A stretch of DNA of 64,000 bases from Aquilaria yunnanensis (Eukaryota; Streptophyta; Magnoliopsida; Malvales; Thymelaeaceae), in contig CM077600.1 in NCBI GenBank assembly GCA_039654915.1, forward strand, positions 33,737,992 to 33,801,991. Reading direction: 5' to 3'. A model generated the notes under the pieces. That model saw only the letters and a program-made list of their open reading frames with translations, made no database searches and was not told the origin of the DNA. Shown one piece after another: positions 24,823 to 37,219 of this stretch. The position numbers and the translations under genes are program-made. The first letter of the stretch is position 1. The number at the start of each line of letters is the position of its first letter.

Positions 24823-25935
24823 AAGTTACATTAGTTTAAATTAATTTATCAGTTGCAAAAATTAATCGCATGGGCTATAATGATTTTTTTATTTGTTATC
24901 ATTTGGATCCTTCTATATTCATTTCAAGTTTGTTAACATAGGTCATTGTATTAAAGGAATGGAAAATAATAGGCAATTTTGGAAAAGAGAAAGAAATTAA
25001 GGTTTTATACTGTACTACTATCATTACCAAGATAAGAAATTAAAAGTCAAAAACTAATTTATTTAATTCATTTGGGAATATAAGTTTGAAAAATTACCAA
25101 TGTGCTAAAAGTAAATACCCTTAAGATATTGCTAAGATATTTCCTTGGTATAAAAGGTTATGACTTGTGTGTATAAAAGATGGAAGTTAGAGAGATATAA
25201 ACTATGACACATAAGGGTCCAAAAAAATTATTACTCAATCATTAAATTATATTATTATTGATACCTATTTACAAAACTCTAAAACACTACAAATGAAATA
25301 TCAAATTAATGCTAATAAGAAGTGACTAAGAGGAATAAAGAATAATTAATGCTAATAGAAGTGGCTTAGAGGAATGAAAGTTACATTAGTTTAAATTAAT
25401 GTGTCAGTTACAAAAATTAAATGCATGGCCTATAATGATTTTGTTATTTGTTAACATTTGGATCCATCTATTCTTTTCAATTTCGTTAACATAAGTCAAT
25501 GTGTTGAAGAAAGGAAAAATAAGCAACAAATTTGGAAAAGAGAAAGAAATTAAAGCCTTATATTGTAATATTATCATCAGTAAAATAAGAAATTAAAAGT
25601 AACAAAATACTTGACCTAATTTATCTGGGATATAAGTTTGAAAAATTACCAATGTACTAAAAATAAATATCCTCGAGAATATTGCTAAAATATTTTTTCT
25701 TTCGTATAAAAGTTATGGCTTGTGTGTATAAAAAATGAAAGTTAGAGATATATAAGATAAGAGACATAATGGTCTAAAAAAGTTATTACTTAAGCCATTA
25801 AGTTATATTATTATTGATACCTATATACAAAACTCTAAAACGCTACAAGTAAAATATCAAATTAATGCTAGTAAGAAGTGATTAAGAGAATAAAGAGAAA
25901 TTAATGCTAATAAAAATGGTTTAAAGGAATGGAGA
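24823..25935. repeat. Tandem duplication, two units of about 555 bp
   Basis: Copy 1 is 24823-25377 and copy 2 is 25378-25935. Both start AAGTTACATTAGTTTAAATT and end near TTAGAGGAATG or TTAAAGGAATG. They share long stretches such as TTTGGAAAAGAGAAAGAAATTAA and GATACCTATNTACAAAACTCTAAAAC. By eye the copies are roughly 85-90% alike. It lies at the 5' end of the presumed Helitron. Confidence 0.88.
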
Positions 25936-25944
25936 TGTTTGCCC

Positions 25945-25948
<4 letters not shown>

Positions 25949-26020
<72 letters not shown>
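25949..26020. repeat. (TA)n then (GA)n compound microsatellite
   Basis: About 16 TA units (25949-25981) are followed directly by about 18 GA units (25983-26019). Confidence 0.92.
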
Positions 26021-26022
<2 letters not shown>

Positions 26023-26477
26023 ATTTTACTGTTTAACCCTAAAATATTGTAATGGAAATTTGAACATGAAAAAAAGAGCCGAACTCCAAGCAGCTGGCTT
26101 TAGATAGGCCAAAAGTTGGAGCAACTACTGCTTCAAATTAGGGAATAGATGAGAAGACGGCCGGACGAGAGATCTAGACGGTGGGGGGTTGAAGATAATA
26201 AATGGCGGTTTTTTAAAGTTTAGTGCCTGATTTACGAATATACTACCAAGAAACCTCAAGTGGTATTTTGTCTTGTGAAATAACTCGTGCAGTAGTTTGA
26301 AAATAAGCTTGAACCAAAAGGTAGTCTTTTGTAATTTTTCACCTTTAACGACAATTCTAATATGCACAGGAGTTCTGATTACCATATGGTACTGCTACAA
26401 TGTAAGTTGTGTCGGAAGTTTCTGCCAAGTCCTACTCCTACTATGGTATGGGTTGACAAGCGGACCCGAGACATCAA

Positions 26478-26484
26478 TATAAAA
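26478..26484 (+). promoter_or_regulatory. Putative TATA box of MED14
   Basis: TATAAAA lies 249 bp before the MED14 ATG, at the edge between AT-rich DNA and the C-rich 5' leader. Transcription would be expected to start at about 26505-26515. Confidence 0.5.
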
Positions 26485-26581
26485 CGCCAACGCTTCTTCG
26501 CCTATCTCCTTCGCTTCCAATCTGTTTCGCGGCTTCCAAGCCCCAAACGCCGGAGCAGCAGAACCCTCCAAGAACTCTTCC

Positions 26582-26620
26582 ATGGGCGACACACGAATGC
26601 GAGGAAGCGAGAGTGAGTAG
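26582..26620 (+). CDS. Upstream ORF in the MED14 leader (12 codons)
   Basis: ATG 26582 opens a 12-codon frame (MGDTRMRGSESE) ending in TAG at 26620, wholly inside the inferred 5' leader and 106 bp before the main start. It could lower translation of MED14. There is no evidence that it is conserved. Confidence 0.35.
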   Translation: MGDTRMRGSESE

Positions 26621-26726
26621 GAGACACAAAAACCCTAGCTTTCGTACAACTCGGGTCTCCAGAGATCTGAATCTGTTGATATCAACGAACCAAAGATTCT
26701 TGCTTTCCTTTTCGATATCCTTTCCA

Positions 26727-29700
26727 ATGGCGGAATTAGGGCAACAGACGGTGGATTTCTCCACCCTGGTGAGCCGAGCTGCCGAGGAATCGTTCCTGTC
26801 GCTCAAGGAGCTGGTGAACAAGTCCAAATCCAGCGATCTCTCCGATACCGAAAAAAAGATTGGACTTTTAAAGTTTATAAACAAGACCCAGCAACGAATG
26901 TTAAGGCTTAATGTCCTAGCTAAATGGTGTCAGCAGGTGACTTTCTCTTCACTGCTTCCTGTATAATTATTTTGAATTGGGTTCGAGTTTGTGACTTGGT
27001 GTTTGTTTTTCAACTAAATTTAGGGTGTAAAAGAAATAGGATACCGTAACAAAGTGCAAAATTTGATAAATTTTCATTCTTTTAGAAAAAAAAAAAGGAA
27101 ATTTAGCGAAAGCATTTAGCCTGAATATTTGGATGTTGGTTCAGTGTTATGCTAACCAGATGCGGGAATCGATTTCTCTGTTGTTAGATGTATGTATAAG
27201 GGCTTTGGAAGGTTTGCATAACTTCTTAGCTAACGCTTTTTCTACAACAATATCTCTAATTAAGTGGGAAGGCCAGTGGAGAAGTTTCTCTTCCCTTTTC
27301 TGATGACCCATGGTCACTTAGGGTTGTTCATGTTGGGCTCTCAAATCTCAATTCTTTTTTTCGTCAGATTGTAGGGAATACTCGCATTGCTTCTAATTTC
27401 TTCGACATGCAAAACCCTTCATCCTTTTGTTCATGTACAAAGTTCTGTAGGGTTCAACTTTGGAATCAATTGGCTTGTTGGTGGAAATTTCGCATTCACT
27501 CTCACGTTTTATATACAGGTTCCACTAATTCAATACTGCCAGCAGCTGGGATCTACTTTGTCCAATCATGACACGTGTTTCACCCAGGCCGCAGACTCAT
27601 TATTTTTCATGCATGAGGGGTTACAGCAAGCTCGTGCTCCTGTATATGACGTTCCATCTGCTGTTGAAATCCTATTAACAGGATCTTATGAGCGTTTACC
27701 TAAATGCGTGGGAGATTTGGGTAGTCAAAGCTCACTTAATGAAGAAGAACAGAAACCAGCTTTGAAAAAGCTTGATATGCTTGTCCGTTCCAAACTGCTT
27801 GAAGTTTCACTGCCCAGAGAAATAAAAGAAGTTAAAATTTACAATGGTACAGCATTGCTTCTAGTGGATGGGGAGTTTAAGGTTCTAGTTACTCTTGGTT
27901 ACCGAGGGCACTTATCAATGTGGAGAATATTGCACCTGGAATTGCTTGTTGGTGAGAGCACTGGACCTGTGAAGCTGGAACAGTCGCGAAGGCATGCCCT
28001 GGGGGATGATTTGGAGCGTAGAATGTCTGCAGCAGAAAATCCATTTGCTACATTATACTCAGTTCTACATGAGCTCTGCGTTGCAATAGCTATGGATACT
28101 GTCATAAGGCAAGTGCAAACACTCCGTCAAGGGAGGTGGAAAGATGCAATCCGTTTTGAGCTCATATCTGATGGAGGTACTGCTGGTTCCAGTTCCATGT
28201 CACTTAGCCAGGATGGTGAATCTGATTCTTCTGGCCTGCGAACCCCAGGACTGAAGCTTCTCTATTGGCTAGATTTTGAGAAGTCCTCAGGTTCATCTGA
28301 TTCAGGGTCATGCCCATATATAAAAATTGAACCAGGGCCTGATTTGCAGATTGGGTGTCAACATAGCACATTTGTTGTAGATCCAGTGACAAGCAAGGAG
28401 GCTGAATTTTCTCTTGACCAAAGCTGCATTGACATTGAGAAGTTGCTGCTGAGAGCCATATCATGCAATATCCATACACGTTTGCTTGAAATACAGAAAG
28501 AGCTTGTGAAAAATGCTCAGATTTTTCAAGCTGCTGATGTTGTCTTGCAGGCCCCTATGGAAGCTGCTCTTCTTGACCATGGAAAGGTTTGTTATCTTCA
28601 CGTGTGGATTTCTCTGTGTTATAAAGAAGGCATTATTTGTGAGAAGTGTATTATTTCTTGTTCTTCTGAGTAAGTGCATTGTCTGCCACTTCAATACTTG
28701 TAGATCTTTTAAGATTTCAGCTGAAAAGGACATCAGTTCTTTATAAGTTTTAAATTTATGAACATTTGGATAGCCCTGTAGTTTTAGTGGCTAAACACCA
28801 GGCTTTAATTTGGAAGTCTCACTTATACTCCCAAATAACCTCCTTCCACAAGGGCCAAAAAATTGCAAGAATTTTTTCATCAAAGTATTATTATTTCACG
28901 CTATGCCCCTACAGCTAAAGGTGGCATCTTTGTTGATTGATCACTTCTAAGAAGACTTGGATTTTACTCTATTTTCTAATTAGTTAAAAGTCAGTACATT
29001 CCCTAGATGGAGAATTGATGCCAAAGCTTGCATTTAAAATAGGAAAACTTGGCAGGAGAGCAGGACGTAATTTGCAATAAATTTGTCTGTTTGGTCATCA
29101 GGATGATCTTTCACATGACATGGGACATATAATGAATAACAAGTCCAACTATGTTACTATTGTTTCATCTGTTTCTCTTTCGTCCTCCCAACAGAGGACA
29201 TGCTCCCTTCAATTTGAGAATTTTTATTTTTGGTATTAGCCATATTATTTTGCTCTAACAAATTTTAGTTCTGCAGAAGGATCAGAAGCTCAACAAAAAT
29301 GGAGCTGAAGGGCGAGAAGTGTTGTGTGTGCGTGCTTATGGATCATCCTTTTTCACTCTTGGAATAAATATCAGGTGCATTCTTCACTTCCTCACTATGA
29401 TCCGCCCACTCTATAGGGAAAAAATTGCATGTTTATGTGCAATTTATTTATCTTCCCTGAAAACTTTATGTGATTATGTATAGCTGGAAAATCATCTTTT
29501 GCTTCATAATGGAATAATTTTATGTCAAAAAAATGTTTTTGCTTGTCCAAATCACTAATTAGAGAATTTGTATCTTCTGTTACCTTACCTTTCAGATTTC
29601 AATCAACATGTGGCTCCATTTTTTGGGTACCCATTTCAGTTGTCTTATGGGAATAATTTGCATGAAGGAATTTGGCTGCTTCGTGTATCTTTAGCTGTGA

Positions 29701-32700
29701 GAGGAAGCCCAACACTTTTGCTAAGATTCCTGGCAGGCCTAGCTTGGGGATATTGAAACTGTAATGATAATTAAGAAAACCTTTACACTGGCCTTCTTGT
29801 TGGAATTCTGCTTGTGATAGAATGAAACTCTTGGAAATTTTGATGCTCAGGATAAAGAAGTAGCTATGAGATATTTCAGATTTGCAGAATAGCTGGGAGA
29901 GTTAAGCCACCCAAACTCCTTATCTGGGTTGTGGAATTATAAAAGTACACAGTTGTGACATTGATCACTTAGCAACTGAGCTCAAACCTAAATCATGAAA
30001 AGGAGGGGAGATGCTTACTTTAGATAATAATACACCTGATTGTTAAGACTTGGATTAAATAATGATGGTGTATCTTGTTCAGATTTTCATTTACTTCTGT
30101 TGTTTTAGTCTTCATCATTTAGTGTACTTCTGTTTAATACTTGTCAAAGCTTAACATTTCTTTCTGAGATCCTCTTGTATACCTAAAGACCATTCTTGAC
30201 TTGCAGGAATGGCTACTTTCTCTTACAGTCATCTCAGAACATTCTCTCTCCTTCGGCATTGTTGGATTGTGAAGAGGCAATTAATCAGGGAAACATGACT
30301 GCAGGAGAAGTTTTTATAAGTTTGCGAAGCAAAAGTATCTTGCACTTGTTTGCTGCGATTGGCAGGTTCTTAGGCCTAGAGGTATTCCATGCAATATTCG
30401 CATTAATTTTCTTCTAATGAGTGGCAAATTATTTCACAATTCTGAGAATTTATCCTGTAGGTAGCATCTTCTTATCAAATTATCTTGGATTTTGTGCTTT
30501 TGCAGGTCTATGAACATGGTTCTGCTGCATCAAAAGTTCCCAAGAGTCTGTTGAGTGGTTCAGAAGTGTTATTGATGGGGTTTCCAGGCTGTGGAAATTC
30601 TTATTTGCTTCTATTGGAGCTTGATAAAGATTTCAAACCACTGTTTAAGCTTCTAGAGACTCAAAATCCAAATGAGTTAAGTCATGTTATGCGTATCAAG
30701 AAGATTGACATCAGCCAAATGCAAATGTTTGAAGATGAAACGAGTTTTAGCATACTCGACTATAGGAAAGCAATTACCTTCTTGCCCAATGCTGGAGGTG
30801 CTAATCAGGCCTCTGAAAATCACCTTCTTTCTGACTTTAACATCAGCAGTGCAGTCCACTCTACTGGGTGCCCTTCGAGTTTTGTGTCTGTCGTTGATGA
30901 AATCTTTGAACTGGAAAAACGAGCACCTGTACCTTACTCTTCTCACAATCAACCTTCCACATACAGTGAATCCCCTGGTAGTCATTGTAGTACTGTTCCA
31001 ATGAATATCCAGAGTGCAAAAGGAGGGATAGCGTCTCCAAAATGGGAAGGGGGTTTGCAGTCGTCACAGTTAAATAATGTTACGAAAGTCTCAAGTCCAG
31101 TTACCCATTATAAAAGCTCATTATATTCATCAGGTACTTTGAGGGGATCAATTCAATCCAGTTCTTTCAGTTCTCTAGCTTCTGGCCCAGGGAAAAACAC
31201 AACTGCCAATAGGCTTACAATCTCAAAATCTGAACAAGATTTGGCTTCTCTTCGATCTCCTCATTCAAATGAAGTTGGAGTTATTGATGAAGATCATATG
31301 AGGTTGCTGGGTGAATCTTCCAAGGATGCACTCACTACAGCAAGGTCATCCCGACTTTTATCACCATCCAGATCGAATGTGACTCGAGTCTCTGGATCTA
31401 GAAGTTCATCTTCTGGGAACCTTTATGGATCGTACAGGGTTTCTGGATCAGTCCCGTTGGCTTCACCACCACTGTGTAAGATGCTTTCTCTAAATTGATT
31501 TGTATCCTGGAGTCTGTTTTTGTTTTTGTGTTTTTTTGCCCTCTCAATTAGGAAGTATTGACCTGCCAAATGCACATCTTGCAGCTCAGGCAGCAGATAA
31601 TACAGTTAGTCATGGTGTTACTCATGATGTTGCTCTACAGCGTGATAGAAATCATCGAAAGCGGACAATTTCAGATGTTTTAAGCTTAATCCCATCTCTC
31701 CAAGGTATTTCAACCACTGAAGGCCCTTCCAAGAGAAAGAAAACCCTAGAGTCATCTAGTCTATCTGCTTCACCAAATGCACCTTCTTCACCAGATATGG
31801 TTTCAAAAAATGAAGCATACAGTTACGGTAACCTTTTAGCTGAAGCCAATAAAGGGAATGCGCCTCCTAGCATCTATGTTTCTGCTCTTCTTCATGTGGT
31901 CAGGCATGGCACTCTCTGTATTAAACATGCTAGGCTAACAAGTCAGATGGAGGCAATGGACATTCCATTTGTTGAAGAAGTAGGTTTAAGAAATGCATCA
32001 TCAAATATATGGTTCCGATTACCGTTTGCTGGAGATGATTCATGGCAACACATATGCTTGCGACTAGGCAGACCTGGAAGCATGTACTGGGATGTTAAGA
32101 TAAATGACCAGCATTTTAGGGATCTCTGGGAACTTCAGAAAGGGAACAGTAACACACCTTGGGGTTTTGGTGTCCGCATTGCGAATGCATCGTACATGGA
32201 TTCTCATATCCATTTTGATCCTGAAGGCATTGTTCTGAGTTATGAATCTGTTGAGGCTGATAGCATTAGGAAGCTGGTGGCAGATATACAGAGGCTCTCC
32301 AATGCTAGAACATTTGCTTTTGGGATGCGTAAACTTCTTGGCATGAGAGCGGATGAAAAATCAGAAGAAGGAACTAAAATCCTTGATGTGAAGCCCCATG
32401 GTGCAAGCAAGAGTGCTCTTGAGGCAGCTGATAAGTTATCAGAACAAATGAGGAAAGCTTTCAAGATTGAGGCAGTAGGCTTGCTGAGCTTTTGGTTCAG
32501 CTTTGGGTCAGGTGTGCTAGCTCGTTTTGTTGTAGAATGGGAGTCAGGTAAGGAGGGTTGCACAATGCATGTTTCACCGGATCAACTTTGGCCACACACC
32601 AAGGTTTGTGCTTCTTCTCTTTTCGTGATGGCCTGTCATCCAGTTTAGTTGTGGTCCAACAATGTAGCTAAATATGACAAATGCCTTATTTACTAAAGGT

Positions 32701-35301
32701 GTGATGGAATCCCCTAACCTTTGACTCTGCAGCCCCTGTATATCTGTATATTCAGTTGCATGCATTAATTGTAATTCTTAATCTGTTCTTCTCATTTTCT
32801 TTTGCTTGGTGTTGTATTGCACATTGGAGCAGTTTGAGTCTCGGTATGTTTTATTCATCTCTGAATAATGATATTCAGAATTATATATAGTTGTCCTGTT
32901 TAGATTTGATGACTAGGAAATTGAAATGGCACTTGTCTCAATAAACATGCAATGAGGTTGTATTTGGGCTTTGGCTTTGAAGTTATAAGGAATAGTAGAT
33001 TTCAGATCCACAGACACTTCTCATGTTTACTTCATTGTTGAAAATTCCAGTGGGCTATTAATAGGCTCAGTTCCAGTAAAGTTGAGAATAGTTCTATTTG
33101 AAATGGATGAAGGAAGATACCTTGTACAAGAGTGAATTGCAATTCAATGTAAATGCAACCAAGTAAACACGAGTTTTTTGCTTTAGTTTTTAGTTATACT
33201 CTTTAACAGCAACATTCATATCCTTAGAATGTATTTGTATTTCCCAGTGTTTTAGAACGTATTTGTATTTCCCAATGTCCTTTTTCTTTGGAGTTGCACT
33301 TACTTTTGTGGATGCTTCATACAGTTCCTTGAAGATTTCATAAATGGTGCTGAAGTTGCATCCCTCCTGGACTGCATTCGCCTCACTGCTGGACCTTTAA
33401 ACGCTCTTGCAGCTGCAACTCGGCCTGCTAGAGCTGGTCCTGCTCCGGTTTCTCCACTAGCGGTTACTAATCTTTCTTCTATGTCAAAGCAGTCTGGATA
33501 TGTACCATCACAAGGACTTCTGACCAGCAGTTCAACCACCAGTATTAGTCAGGGTGGCACTGGTTCTGGAGGGAATCCTGTCACACCCAGCCCTGCAGGC
33601 TCCCTTGGGAATCACAACCTTCATGGTGCAGGAATGTTGGTTGCAGCAGGGAGAGGTGGTCCTGGCATTGTTCCAAGTTCATTGCTGCCTATTGATGTTT
33701 CTGTTGTTTTACGTGGTCCTTACTGGATACAGATTATATATCGCAAGCATTTTGCAGTTGACATGCGGTGCTTTGCTGGAGATCAGGTTTGGTTACAACC
33801 AGCAACCCCCCCAAAGGGAGGTTCTTCAGTTGGAGGATCCTTGCCTTGCCCACAATTTAGACCTTTTATTATGGAACATGTTGCTCAAGAATTAAATGGC
33901 CTGGACTCAAATTTTTCTGGTGGTCAACCAACTGTTGGAGCACCAAATGTGAATGTTCCGAACTCAAATTCAGGGCAGCTATCTGCCAATGGAAACAGAG
34001 TTAATTTAGCAGCTACTGCTGCAACATCCAGGACAGCAAACCAATCTGCTGGCTTAAACCGTGTTGGAAATGGTGTATCAGGAACTTCAAATGTTGCTGT
34101 TGTCAACTCAGGACTTCCAATTCGACGTACCCCTGGAACTGTTCCTGCTCATGTGAGAGGGGAACTTAATACAGCCATTATTGGTCTTGGTGATGACGGG
34201 GGCTATGGAGGTGGATGGGTTCCTCTTGTAGCTCTGAAGAAGGTCCTTAGGGGTATTCTCAAGTACCTTGGTGTCCTATGGTTGTTTGCCCAGTTACCAG
34301 ATCTTCTAAAGGAGATCTTGGGATCAATCTTAAAGGATAATGAAGGTGCTCTCTTGAATTTAGACCAGGAGCAGCCTGCATTGCGGTTTTTTGTTGGGTA
34401 AGTTTGTTTTGTTTCTTTGATTTTTGCGTGCCTTTTTTATATTTTCAATAACCTTGTGCTCTTCTTAACTATATGCAGTTTGTATGGTTAATCTTGAAAT
34501 TGCATGTCCTCCTGCAGGGGTTATGTGTTTGCTGTGAGTGTTCACAGGGTTCAGCTTCTTCTCCAGGTTCTTAGTGTGAAGCGTTTTCATCATCAACAGC
34601 AACAACAACAACCAAACTCTGCCCAGGAGGAATTAACTCAGAATGAAATAGTAGAGATATGTGATTATTTCAGTCGTCGTGTTGCATCAGAGCCCTATGA
34701 TGCTTCTCGTGTTGCATCCTTCATTACCCTCCTCACGTTACCCATATCGGTTTTGAGAGAATTCCTGAAACTAATAGCATGGAAAAAAGGATTGTCACAG
34801 ACGCAAAGTGGAGATATAGCACCAGCACAGAAACCCCGAATTGAATTATGTCTTGAAAACCATAATGGGTTGAATCCGGATGATAGCTCTGAGAGTTTAC
34901 CTACATCCAAGAGTAACATTCATTACAATCGTCCCCACAACTCTGTTGACTTTGCACTGACAGTTGTTCTTGATCCAGTGCATATACCTCATATTAATTC
35001 TGCTGGAGGTGCTGCTTGGCTGCCATATTGTGTTTCAGTGAGATTGAGATATTCCTTTGGTGAAAACCAGAATGTGTCTTTTCTTGGCATGGAAGGGAGC
35101 CATGGAGGAAGGGCCTGCTGGTTGCGTGTAGATGATTGGGAGAAATGTAAGCAGAGGGTAGCTCGAACTGTGGAAGTCAGTGGTTCTTCAGCTGGGGATA
35201 TGACTCAAGGAAGGCTAAGAACAGTTGCAGACAATGTGCAAAGAACTCTGCATTTGTGTCTTCAGGGGCTGAGAGATGCCGTTGGGGTTAGCGCAGGATG
35301 A
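26727..35301 (+). CDS. MED14: Mediator complex subunit 14 (STRUWWELPETER)
   Basis: Eight coding exons join in frame: 26727-26936, 27519-28586, 29277-29374, 30207-30381, 30506-31475, 31585-32603, 33325-34397, 34518-35301, giving 1798 residues (plant MED14 is about 1700). MED14 is the scaffold linking Mediator head, middle and tail, and carries activator signals to RNA polymerase II in the nucleus. The MED14 domain covers about residues 8-200 (VDFSTLVSRAAEESFLSL, KFINKTQQRMLRLNVLAKW, EILLTGSYERLP). A Ser-rich, poorly conserved region lies around residues 600-850, with basic motifs RNHRKRT and PSKRKK. A conserved C-terminal half follows (FLEDFINGAEV, LRLTAGPL-like, GGYVFAVSVHRVQLLLQVL) with a short Gln run (HHQQQQQQ). 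All junctions keep phase. The exon 5/6 join has alternatives (see findings). Confidence 0.95.
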
Positions 35302-35830
35302 GTTCGTACATTGTATCATAACCACTATTTTAGCCATTTCGAATGTCGTGAAGAAAGTTCTGCTGCTGGTGCGTTTAACAGTCGTTGCTATATCTTGTGT
35401 CTTATGCAGTCTGTTGCAGCCGGATGAATCAATACTGATGCACCAACATCAGGGGCTCCTGTTTCTATCCTACCAAGTGCCCAATAAGTTTGAAGATTGT
35501 TAACGCTTGTAAGAGATTGGGACGGATGGGGTGAAATCTCGCTCACTGCTTTGGAGAAGCTAAAGCAGTGCACCATTGGAGGGGCGAGTAGTGGGGGGGT
35601 AGATTGATTTGTACGCTGTATTATAGTAGTTGGCAAAACTAGTCTGCTGATGCGAGTAGGCTCTTTATAATTAGTTTTGGATGATCTATTGTACAGTTCT
35701 GATTCTAGGGTGGAAGAAAATTCCTGCTAAGGATGAAAATCTTGTAAGAATTGGTGTGTATGTCTTGAAATTTTGCAGCTAATGTAAGCTTAAATCCTTG
35801 TCAATAAATCTTAATCTCACTATATTGAAT
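35302..35830 (+). terminator. MED14 3' UTR with AATAAA signal
   Basis: After the stop the sequence stays moderately GC-rich to about 35700. A canonical AATAAA lies at 35803-35808, so cleavage is expected at about 35820-35830. Confidence 0.6.
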
Positions 35831-36087
35831 CTATTGACAATAACATTTGGCTAGTCTTTTACAGTCGTAGAGTTTGAGAGCAAGACTAGTGTTTGTAATT
35901 GGAATTATTTGCGGTGACGGAGCTCCTTTTTTTCGTTGCCACCTGTGTACGGACACTTTCTGGGCAGCTTCACTACCCTTTCACTGTTCATCCTGATCGA
36001 CCAAAAACAACTTCTTTCTATGAATTTTCCTCCTGGCCCCACCCAGGCAGCGCTGCCTTCTGCTTCCGCCATCTTTTGTTAATTTTT

Positions 36088-36530
36088 GGGTTAATTACAA
36101 TTTCCCTCTGAGGTTTAGGTAAAATTACACTTTATCCCTCTTATTTAAAAAATATACACTTTCCTCCTACTTTTTTAATACAGTATAATAGAAACTTTTG
36201 AAATCTTAATTTAGACTATACAATTGTCATCTTCAAGTAATTTTAATCTGTATAGTATTTTTTTTATAATTAATTGACATTAAAAAATATTATTTTAAAA
36301 AATAAAAGAAATACAGAAAGAAAAAATTAATAATTTAAAATGTCCATTAACTGTAAAAAAAATCATACAGATTAAAATTAATGAAAGATGATTATCATAA
36401 TATCTAAATTAAGATTTTAAAAATTATTGTTAGATTACATTAAAAAGAAAGGGACAAAGTGTATATTTCTAAAATAGAATGAGAAAAATATAATTTCCCC
36501 TAAAATTTAGGGGCAAATTTTAATTATCCC
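36088..36530. mobile_element. Mutator-like foldback MITE (443 bp, perfect 9-bp TSD)
   Basis: Terminal inverted repeats begin GGGTTAATTACAATT on the left and GGGATAATTAAAATT on the right (reverse complement) and extend about 200 bp inward. The identical 9-mer TTAATTTTT flanks both sides (36079-36087, 36531-36539). A 9-bp duplication is diagnostic of Mutator-like transposition. Internal arms repeat the TTTCCCTC...GGTTTAGG style seen in the other foldback elements. It lies between the MED14 3' end and the GME promoter. Confidence 0.88.
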
Positions 36531-36579
36531 TTAATTTTTTTTGGTGCCAAAAAGAGCAGAAATTGAAGACCTATTTGGC

Positions 36580-36790
36580 CGTATGTATTAAAAAATACAT
36601 ATTGTCTCAACTCAAATTCTTTCTTCCATTTTGGTTTTTTTACTCAAATTTAATTTAAATTTATTTATATTACTATTTACTAAAAGGTTTTTAAAAAATA
36701 TATTTAAAAGCTATAAGACTATCAAATAATGATATACATAATGAAATCAAACCAAATCAAAAAATTGAAATAAGAGACTAATAAAAACAA
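36580..36790. repeat. Degenerate Stowaway-like sequence
   Basis: TTTACTCAAATTTAATTTAAATTTATTTATATTACTATTTACTAAAAGG and TATATTTAAAAGCTATAAGAC match the interior of the Stowaway MITEs at 6054 and 10591. The termini are eroded. Confidence 0.35.
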
Positions 36791-37061
36791 TTCTAAGCAG
36801 AATCTCGTTTTCATCAATGGTTGAGATGCATATGTTCATCACTCTAAAGAAGAATCAGAACCGTTAGATAGCCATTTTCCTTGACATTATATGGGCACTG
36901 GAAAAACCGAAAAAAGAAATGCGGTGGTGGAGTAATTGAAAAATTGTGTGTAAAATCCATGTACGTGCATCCATCGCGGGCTTTGTTTGTGTTGTGTCCC
37001 TGTGGTGGCGGTGGCGCTGGCACTGGCACTGGCAGGGCGGCCGAGTGTTGCTAGCCTCATC

Positions 37062-37069
37062 TATATATA
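37062..37069 (+). promoter_or_regulatory. Putative TATA box of the GME gene
   Basis: TATATATA sits inside the palindrome ATCTATATATAGAT, about 30 bp before a purine-rich leader start and 150 bp before the 5' UTR splice donor. Confidence 0.55.
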
Positions 37070-37219
37070 GATGTGGGTGGGTGGGTGAGTGGATCAAACC
37101 CAAACCCAGAGACGGGACAGCCTTTCCCCTTCATAATCTTGTTACCTCGCTACGCCTGCGCCTACGCCTGCCCTCTCTTATCTCTTCCACGCCCACCATC
37201 CTCCTTCAATCCACCACAG

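Larger units (their letters stand above)
22572..25985 (-). mobile_element. Probable decayed non-autonomous Helitron
   Basis: On the minus strand the left edge reads as a Helitron 3' end: a hairpin-like block (CCCATGCGATACACAAG on plus, 22584-22600) a few bases inside CTAG (22572-22575), with an A at 22571 that supplies the host T. The block resembles a CCCGTGCG-type hairpin after CpG-to-TpG/CpA decay. The right edge is tentatively the CATCTCC...TTCATATATA segment at about 25930-25985, next to TA and GA microsatellites. The interior is AT-rich, with no Rep/helicase gene and no captured gene recognised. It includes the 555-bp tandem duplication. Confidence 0.45.

Noticed and set aside
27387..27518. 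N-terminal extension of the long MED14 frame
   Set aside because: This is intron sequence ending in TATATACAG; joining exon 1 at 26936 to 27519 gives the conserved WCQQVPLIQYC.
32832..32842. Possible 11-nt MED14 micro-exon (TTTGAGTCTCG between GAGCAG and GTATGT)
   Set aside because: It has good splice sites, but 11 nt would shift the frame into FLEDFINGAEV. Direct joining of 32603 to 33325 is in phase and gives the expected protein.
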